DNA from: Hyphomicrobiales bacterium
GTDB lineage: Bacteria; Pseudomonadota; Alphaproteobacteria; Rhizobiales; Rhizobiaceae
Length of the DNA stretch: 64,000 nucleotides
Direction of reading: 5' to 3'
Assembly: GCA_900465675.1 (NCBI GenBank)
Contig: UBJR01000008.1
Span: forward strand, 184,811-248,810
In this document: in pieces, positions 59,534 through 64,000 of the stretch
Numbering within the stretch: position 1 is the stretch's first letter
Layout of the letters: every line of letters starts with the position of its first letter
The notes under the pieces: model-generated
Seen by the model: the letters and a program-made list of their open reading frames with translations, nothing else
What the model was told of the DNA's origin: nothing
The model's database searches: none
Position numbers and translations under genes: made by a program

Positions 59534-60085
59534 TCACAGGTCAGGCAATGCACAACGCCCGCCCGCACAGCTGTCCTCCAGGTCTGCAGGCAACGTCGTC
59601 GCGACCGGAATGGGCGCCGCCAGCGCCATGGCGATCCGGGCGCCGACAGCCATGTCGTCTTCGACACCGAAGGCGTGATGCAGGATGGTGCCGTCGCGGC
59701 TGATGAGCACGGAGGAGGGCGTGCCGCGCAGTCCATAGCGGCGCATCGTCACCGGAATGTCCGACTGGCCGTCGGCCAGGTCGACGCCGATCGGCGAGGT
59801 CAGGCGGTATTCATGGATAAATGCTTTCAGCGTCACCGGGGTCATCGCCTCGTGATGCTCGAAGACGGTGTGCAGGCCGATGACCTGCAGATCCGTGTGG
59901 CCGAAGAGCCGTTCGATCCGGCGCACCTGTGGCAGGCTTTCGGCAACGCAGCCCGGGCAGAGCAGCTGGAAGCTGTGGAGATAGATCACCCTGCCGCACA
60001 GGCCCTCGAGGGTGAGCGGCGTTTCGGTATTGAACCATTGGCTGACGGCGAGTTCCGGCGCCTTGATGGCCGTTTCGTTCGGCAT
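59534..60085 (-). CDS. Thioredoxin-fold redoxin (TlpA/peroxiredoxin-like)
   Basis: A 183-residue redoxin. The active-site motif is LLCPGCVAESLPQV (C43, C46), and the fold continues with VIGLHTVFEHHEAMTPVTLKAFIHEYRLTSPIGVDLADGQSDIPVTMRRYGLRGTPSSVLISRDGTILHHAFGVED, where the cis-proline turn is GTPSS. No signal peptide is visible, so it is cytoplasmic. A second CAGGRC pair (C173 and C178) ends the protein, which is unusual. The ATG at 60085 has AAGGA eight bases upstream. It is the last gene of a unit with the periplasmic protein and the Cys4 MarR regulator. Confidence 0.85.
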   Translation of the reverse strand: MPNETAIKAPELAVSQWFNTETPLTLEGLCGRVIYLHSFQLLCPGCVAESLPQVRRIERLFGHTDLQVIGLHTVFEHHEAMTPVTLKAFIHEYRLTSPIGVDLADGQSDIPVTMRRYGLRGTPSSVLISRDGTILHHAFGVEDDMAVGARIAMALAAPIPVATTLPADLEDSCAGGRCALPDL

Positions 60086-60236
60086 TGCTTTGATCCTTTC
60101 GTGAGCCGGCCGGCCCCGGCGCGGTTGCAAACGGCGCATTGAGGGGAGTAAGGCTGGGCGGCTTTCTCTTTTCCATTTGCCTGGAGAGAGGAACATGCCG
60201 GTCCGCCGATGGCAGTTGGCGGACCGGCGCCTCCGT

Positions 60237-60953
60237 TTACTTGGCGGGCATCACCTTGCCGGGAAGGCTGAGATTTCCCGAGGCGACCTTGAAGACGTTG
60301 TCGACGCAGAGCAGCGGCGAATGCAGGTTGCCGTTGATCTTCAGTCCGGCCGTGACGCCGTCATAGGACGCGCCCTTGATGCCGCCGATCAGCGACAGCG
60401 GGATGGTGACATCGACGGTATCGCCCTTGAGCGCGGTCGGATAATCCGGGCTGTCGATCAAAAGCGGCACGCCGGGCCAGGTGGCCGGCAGCTTCGGCTT
60501 GCTGCCTTCAGGAATGTCGCTGACCTTCAGCCCGCCGGCGCAGGCCTTGTCCTCGTTCAGCACCACCCAGTGCGGATGCCAGACGGAGCGGTTCTGCTTG
60601 CCATAGGCGGCATCGTCGAAATCCGGATGGAAGGTGACGGCAAGCGCGACGATGCCCTTGTCCTTGTCGAAGCCGATATCGCCGCTGTTGAGCGAGGTCG
60701 GCCAGACATAGGCATAGACGCCGGATCCTTCGAACTTGCCCGTTGCGGCGGGCTTCTCGCTGCCTGCCTCGCCGCGCACGCGGGTCGAAAAGATGGCGCT
60801 ATCCCCGGTGGTGGTGATCCGCGTCTCCACGATGTCGAACGCGGCCTTCACCGTCTCGTCGGGCTTTGCATCGACGGAGTGGGCGGTGGCTAAATTCGGC
60901 GCAAGCGCGAGCGTTCCGGCGATCAGCGCGCCGCTCAGTATAGGCTTTAACAT
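60237..60953 (-). CDS. Periplasmic protein of unknown function
   Basis: A 238-residue secreted protein with signal peptide MLKPILSGALIAGTLALAPNLATA. The mature part is beta-rich (HSVDAKPDETVKAAFDIVETRITTTGDSAIFSTRVRGEAGSEKP...GVYAYVWPTSLNSGDIGFDKDKGIVALAVTFHPDFDDAAYG) and contains several histidines (HPHWVVL, N-terminal H) that could bind metal. Two cysteines (CAGGLKV and LCVDNVF) may pair. No family recognised. The ATG at 60953 has AGGA eight bases upstream. It lies between the MarR regulator and the redoxin on the same strand, so an envelope redox or metal response is possible. Confidence 0.78.
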   Translation of the reverse strand: MLKPILSGALIAGTLALAPNLATAHSVDAKPDETVKAAFDIVETRITTTGDSAIFSTRVRGEAGSEKPAATGKFEGSGVYAYVWPTSLNSGDIGFDKDKGIVALAVTFHPDFDDAAYGKQNRSVWHPHWVVLNEDKACAGGLKVSDIPEGSKPKLPATWPGVPLLIDSPDYPTALKGDTVDVTIPLSLIGGIKGASYDGVTAGLKINGNLHSPLLCVDNVFKVASGNLSLPGKVMPAK

Positions 60954-60995
60954 GGTCATTTCCTTTTCTGTTCCTGTTTGCCTGGAGAGGTCTGC

Positions 60996-61640
60996 CTATC
61001 CCTTTTGAAAGGCGTCCCAGGTGGCAGCCCGGGTTGCCGGATCGGCAGTTTCATGTTCGCGGCAATCGACGCGGAAATCGCGCTGACCGAAGGCCGCATT
61101 CACGAAGTCGCAATGATGCGGCTTGGCCGCGTCATCGTGCTGGTAGGGGCGGAAATAGCGGCAGGTGGCGCACATGCGCTGCACCGGTATCGCCTCGGCC
61201 TCCTGGAGATGCCGGATCATCTTGACGATCGACATCAGCAAATCTTCCTGTTCCTCAGCGGGCAGCGTGCGTGCCGCCGCCGCAGCCGATCCCTCGGCCG
61301 CACTCGCCTCGGCCAGGATCGCGCGTCCCGCGGCTGTCACCGCCACTGCGGCCGCGCGCTTGTCTCCGGCCGCCGCCGCCTTTTCGGCATAGCCCTTGCG
61401 CTCCAGCGCCGCGATCGAATCCGTCGCCGTCGGCTGAGAGACGCCGAGATGGACGGCGATCTCCTTGACCCGCACCGGCTGGTCGCGCCCGGCGAGGTAA
61501 TCGAGGATCGCCAGCTGCGTCGGCTTCAGGCCGGTGGCTTCGGCGCGCGTCCAGTCGTCGCTGCGCATCGCCACGGCCAGGCGCGCAAGCCCTTCGCTGA
61601 TGCGATGTGAGATCGGGGTCGGGTCCAGAGGTGTTTCCAT
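60996..61640 (-). CDS. MarR-family regulator with C-terminal four-cysteine domain
   Basis: A 214-residue regulator. Residues 10-150 are a MarR winged helix (DQPVRVKEIAVHLGVSQPTATDSIAALERKGYAEKAAAAGDKRAAAVAVT). The extra C-terminal domain has C157-x2-C160, then C177 and C193, with nearby histidines (MCATCRYFRPYQHDDAAKPHHCDFV...DFRVDCREHE), a probable zinc or iron-sulfur site that could sense metal or redox state. Length is about 60 residues beyond plain MarR proteins. No Shine-Dalgarno precedes the ATG; a perfect 19-bp palindrome lies eight bases upstream. It heads the unit with the periplasmic protein and redoxin and is divergent from dmeR. Confidence 0.88.
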   Translation of the reverse strand: METPLDPTPISHRISEGLARLAVAMRSDDWTRAEATGLKPTQLAILDYLAGRDQPVRVKEIAVHLGVSQPTATDSIAALERKGYAEKAAAAGDKRAAAVAVTAAGRAILAEASAAEGSAAAAARTLPAEEQEDLLMSIVKMIRHLQEAEAIPVQRMCATCRYFRPYQHDDAAKPHHCDFVNAAFGQRDFRVDCREHETADPATRAATWDAFQKG

Positions 61641-61648
61641 GATGCTTA

Positions 61649-61667
61649 TATATAGGAGTCCTATATA
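61649..61667. promoter_or_regulatory. Perfect 19-bp palindrome, candidate Cys4-MarR operator
   Basis: TATATAGGAGTCCTATATA has nine-base arms around a central G and lies eight bases before the MarR start at 61640. It also supplies TATATA -10-like sequence for the minus strand (TTGAAT upstream), so the regulator probably represses itself. Confidence 0.7.
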
Positions 61668-61720
61668 AATTCAAGATGTGCCTGCGTCAGCTTGGCTCTT
61701 TCGTGAAAGCTCAGGCAATG

Positions 61721-61737
61721 ATAGGGTACCCCCCTAT
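61721..61737. promoter_or_regulatory. DmeR-type operator
   Basis: ATAGGG-TACCC-CCCTAT has perfect six-base arms and a G/C-rich core, the form of RcnR/CsoR-family operators. It lies 18 bp before the dmeR ATG at 61756. Binding by the DmeR repressor, released by Co/Ni, is expected from characterised R. leguminosarum dmeRF. Confidence 0.65.
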
Positions 61738-61755
61738 ATTAAATCGAGAACAGAG

Positions 61756-62028
61756 ATGTCCCACACCCAGCACCAGAAAAAGAAGTTGATCGCCCGTATC
61801 AGCCGCCTGAAGGGCCAGCTCGATGCCGTCGAGCGGGCATTGGAGGCCGAGCGGCCCTGCGGCGATATCCTGCAGCTGCTGGCCTCGATCCGCGGCGCGC
61901 TGAACGGGCTGACCGGCGAAGTGCTGGACGATCACCTGCACGAACACGTCCTGCACGCCGCCGATGAGAAGGCGCGGGCGGAAGCCGTCGAAGAGATTTC
62001 GGAAGTGCTGCGGACCTATATCCGCTAG
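61756..62028 (+). CDS. dmeR: RcnR/FrmR/CsoR-family metal-responsive repressor DmeR
   Basis: A 90-residue all-helical repressor of the RcnR/FrmR/CsoR family. It reads HTQHQKKKLIARISRLKGQLDAVERALEAERPCGDILQLLASIRGALNGLTGEVLDDHLHEHVLHAADEK, with the metal-ligand histidines (N-terminal H3 and later H) and C35. Characterised R. leguminosarum DmeR represses dmeF and responds to nickel and cobalt (family knowledge). The ATG at 61756 matches the family start. It is 18 bp upstream of dmeF and shares an operator at 61721-61737. Confidence 0.9.
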   Translation: MSHTQHQKKKLIARISRLKGQLDAVERALEAERPCGDILQLLASIRGALNGLTGEVLDDHLHEHVLHAADEKARAEAVEEISEVLRTYIR

Positions 62029-62046
62029 AGACCTGAGGACTGCGCA

Positions 62047-62997
62047 ATGACTGCGAACACGCTTGAACATGACCACATTTTCCTGGGCGCCGATCACGAC
62101 CGCAACGAACGCCGCATCTGGCTGGTGATCGCGCTCACGGCCGTCATGATGGCTGTCGAGATCGGGGCGGGGACCTATTACGGGTCGATGGCGCTGGTCG
62201 CCGATGGCTGGCACATGTCCACCCATGCCAGCGCGCTGCTGATCTCGGCCTGCGCCTATCTCTATGCCCGCAGGCAGGCGCATAATCCGCGCTTCACCTT
62301 CGGCACCGGCAAGCTCGGCGATCTCGCCGGTTTCGCCAGCGCCATCATCCTCGCCATCATTGCCCTGCTGATGGCCTGGGAAAGTTTTCTGCGTATCACC
62401 CATCCGGTGCCGATCAGCTTCTCGCAGGCGATCGGCGTTGCCGTTGCCGGTCTCGGCGTCAATCTCGTCAGCGCCTGGCTGCTGAGAGGCGAGGGGCATC
62501 ATCATGGCCACGCGCACGACCACGGCCATCATCACGGCGATCACGCCCACCACGGTAACCACGGCGCCGACAACAACATGCGCGCCGCCTATATCCACGT
62601 CATCGCCGATGCGCTGACCTCGGTGCTTGCCATTGCCGCACTCGCGCTTGGCAGTGTCTATGGCTGGCTGTGGCTCGATCCGCTGATGGGCATCGTCGGT
62701 GGCGTGATCATCGCCCAATGGTCCTTCGGCCTGATGAAATCCTCCGGCCGCGTGCTGCTCGATGCGATGGAGGAGAACGAGGATCTGCCCGGCGACATTC
62801 GCAAGCTGATCGAAACCGGCGGCGACCGCATCACCGACCTGCATGTCTGGCAGGTCGGCCCCGGCCACCACGCGGCAATCGTCGCCCTCGTCAGCCCCGA
62901 TCCGCAGCCGCCGGAAACCTACAAGGCTAAGCTTCAGGCGCTCGGCGAATTGTCGCATGTGACCGTCGAGGTCAGCCGCGCAAGGGCTGCAGCCTGA
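62047..62997 (+). CDS. dmeF: Cation diffusion facilitator DmeF (Co/Ni efflux)
   Basis: A 316-residue CDF transporter that exports divalent metals for protons. Six helices are present; helix-2 ligands lie in GSMALVADGWHMSTHASAL and helix-5 ligands in HVIADALTSVLAIAAL. A very histidine-rich loop (GHHHGHAHDHGHHHGDHAHHGNH, residues about 148-172) lies between helices 4 and 5. A cytoplasmic ferredoxin-like C-terminal domain follows. Characterised R. leguminosarum DmeF gives Co and Ni tolerance (family knowledge). GAGGAC precedes the ATG, and it follows dmeR directly as an operon. Confidence 0.92.
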   Translation: MTANTLEHDHIFLGADHDRNERRIWLVIALTAVMMAVEIGAGTYYGSMALVADGWHMSTHASALLISACAYLYARRQAHNPRFTFGTGKLGDLAGFASAIILAIIALLMAWESFLRITHPVPISFSQAIGVAVAGLGVNLVSAWLLRGEGHHHGHAHDHGHHHGDHAHHGNHGADNNMRAAYIHVIADALTSVLAIAALALGSVYGWLWLDPLMGIVGGVIIAQWSFGLMKSSGRVLLDAMEENEDLPGDIRKLIETGGDRITDLHVWQVGPGHHAAIVALVSPDPQPPETYKAKLQALGELSHVTVEVSRARAAA

Positions 62998-63074
62998 TAA
63001 CTTTATCGAGGCGGCGGGATCGCGCCACAATCGCTCCTTAATTCTGTCCTCCGGTGATTCTGCCGGAGGATTTC

Positions 63075-63962
63075 ATGCCCATTGCCCTGTCCCGCCGGAG
63101 CCTGCTCGTCAGCTCTGCGCTTCTCTATCCCTCGCTCATGCTGGCGCCGCCCGCGCGTGCCGATGACGATGATGTCGATCAGCAGCTGGCGGCATTGGAA
63201 AAGCGCACCGGCGGCCGTCTCGGCGTCTCGGTCATGGACACCGGCACCAATGTCAGCTTCTCCAACCGCGAGACGGAACGCTTCCCGCTACTCAGCACCT
63301 TCAAGGTTCTGGCCGCGGGCATGGTGCTCGCCCGGGTTGACGGCGGCGACGAAAACCTGGAGCGCCGAGTCACCTACGATCAGGACAAGCTCGTCACCTA
63401 TTCGCCCGAGACGGAAAAGCATGTCGGCGCCGAAGGCATGACCGTCGGCGAGCTCTGCAAGGCGGCGATCACGCTCAGCGACAACACTGCCGGCAACCTG
63501 CTTCTCGACAGTCTCGGCGGTCCCGAGGCGCTGACCAAATGGCTGCGCTCCATCGGCGACACGTTGAGCCGTCTGGACCGCATCGAGACCGAGCTCAACG
63601 AAGCGAAGAAGGATGATCCGCGCGACACGACGACGCCGGATGCGATGCTCGATACGCTAGGCAACCTGGCGCTTGGCACGGTGCTCTCGGAGCCCTCGCG
63701 CCAACAGCTGATCGACTGGATGATCGCCAACACCACGGGCGCTGCGCGCCTGCGGACCGGCCTGCCGGAAGAGTGGAAAGTGGGCGACAAGACCGGCACA
63801 GGCAGCAACGGCTCCGCCGCCGATATCGCCATCATCTGGCCTGAGGAAAGCGCCTCGCCAATCCTCGTCGCTGTCTATGTCGCCGAGGCGACGGCTCCGG
63901 TGTCCGAACTCAACGATGTCTTTGCCGAGGTCGCCAAGCTCGCCGCCGGCATGCTGCAATAA
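63075..63962 (+). CDS. Class A beta-lactamase, Tat-type signal
   Basis: A 295-residue serine beta-lactamase of class A. All catalytic motifs are intact: S74-T-F-K77 (active-site serine and lysine), S135-D-N, E171-x-x-x-N175 (ETELN, the omega loop) and K239-T-G. The leader, SRRSLLVSSALLYPSLMLAPPARA, has twin arginines followed by a hydrophobic core, so Tat export is likely. Natural chromosomal class A enzymes are common in rhizobia. I start at ATG 63075 (GGAGG upstream). It is a single gene at the end of the window; 63963-64000 holds nothing else. Confidence 0.95.
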   Translation: MPIALSRRSLLVSSALLYPSLMLAPPARADDDDVDQQLAALEKRTGGRLGVSVMDTGTNVSFSNRETERFPLLSTFKVLAAGMVLARVDGGDENLERRVTYDQDKLVTYSPETEKHVGAEGMTVGELCKAAITLSDNTAGNLLLDSLGGPEALTKWLRSIGDTLSRLDRIETELNEAKKDDPRDTTTPDAMLDTLGNLALGTVLSEPSRQQLIDWMIANTTGAARLRTGLPEEWKVGDKTGTGSNGSAADIAIIWPEESASPILVAVYVAEATAPVSELNDVFAEVAKLAAGMLQ

Positions 63963-64000
63963 TAAAATAATCAAACCCCATCAAAGAGATCGGGCGGAGA

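Noticed and set aside
1..64000. CRISPR array, tRNA, rRNA, integrase or prophage module
   Set aside because: No regularly spaced repeats, no tRNA-like cloverleaf or rRNA segment and no integrase or phage structural protein was recognised; the repeats seen are palindromic intergenic units.

Overview
The window is high-GC alphaproteobacterial chromosome-type DNA, most probably from Rhizobium (R. leguminosarum/etli group). The grounds are a dmeR-dmeF metal-efflux pair, a ThuA-like protein, short mosaic palindromic repeats of the kind known from Rhizobiales intergenic regions, and the general character of the proteins. I saw no rRNA, tRNA, CRISPR array, phage module or intact insertion sequence. 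The content looks like accessory metabolism and stress response scattered around a few conserved genes.

Layout. 0-12 kb: a partial membrane protein; a carbonyl/quinone-stress operon (DJ-1-like, ABM monooxygenase, aldo/keto reductase) divergent from a LysR regulator; tandem MarR paralogues facing a ClC chloride channel across a perfect palindrome; a three-gene NmrA-type operon facing a GlxA/AraC regulator; and an ABC-F ATPase preceded by a 24-codon upstream reading frame with a strong hairpin. 12-20 kb: a mosaic repeat, a HerA-like ATPase, dapB, a second repeat element, an aldehyde dehydrogenase with its LysR regulator, and a frame-disrupted acyltransferase next to an SGNH hydrolase. 21-34 kb: MFS exporter, glyoxalase-fold proteins, an orphan glucose-6-phosphate dehydrogenase, an HD hydrolase, a ParDE toxin-antitoxin pair with a clear promoter/operator, trans-aconitate methyltransferase, cupin, isochorismatase with LysR, patatin, zinc alcohol dehydrogenase and branched-chain aminotransferase.

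34-46 kb: MFS efflux pump, small secreted proteins, a PPOX flavoprotein, then a three-gene unit of unknown function (long cytoplasmic coiled-coil protein, membrane protein with a large coiled-coil loop, ClpP-like periplasmic protease), superoxide dismutase, a 42-residue basic protein and a HAF-repeat autotransporter. 46-54 kb: AraC/SDR pair, ThuA-like protein, WYL regulator with a LysE exporter, a small DnaB-like ATPase, another repeat element, two c-type cytochromes and a HicAB pair. 54-64 kb: a PhyH-like dioxygenase, two tiny coupled membrane peptides, a sugar aminotransferase/acetyltransferase/glycosyltransferase group, a redoxin-periplasmic protein-MarR(Cys4) operon divergent from dmeRF, and a class A beta-lactamase.

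A recurring theme is a regulator paired divergently with a small operon. Many of these intergenic gaps hold a readable dyad (4.90, 8.88, 14.22, 26.5, 29.2, 49.7, 61.65 and 61.72 kb). The items I consider least described are the ABC-F leader at 11.6 kb, the coiled-coil/membrane/protease unit at 37.5-41.3 kb, the Cys4 MarR operon at 59.5-61.7 kb and the coupled mini-membrane proteins at 56.2 kb. All functional names rest on reading motifs by eye; no database search was run.
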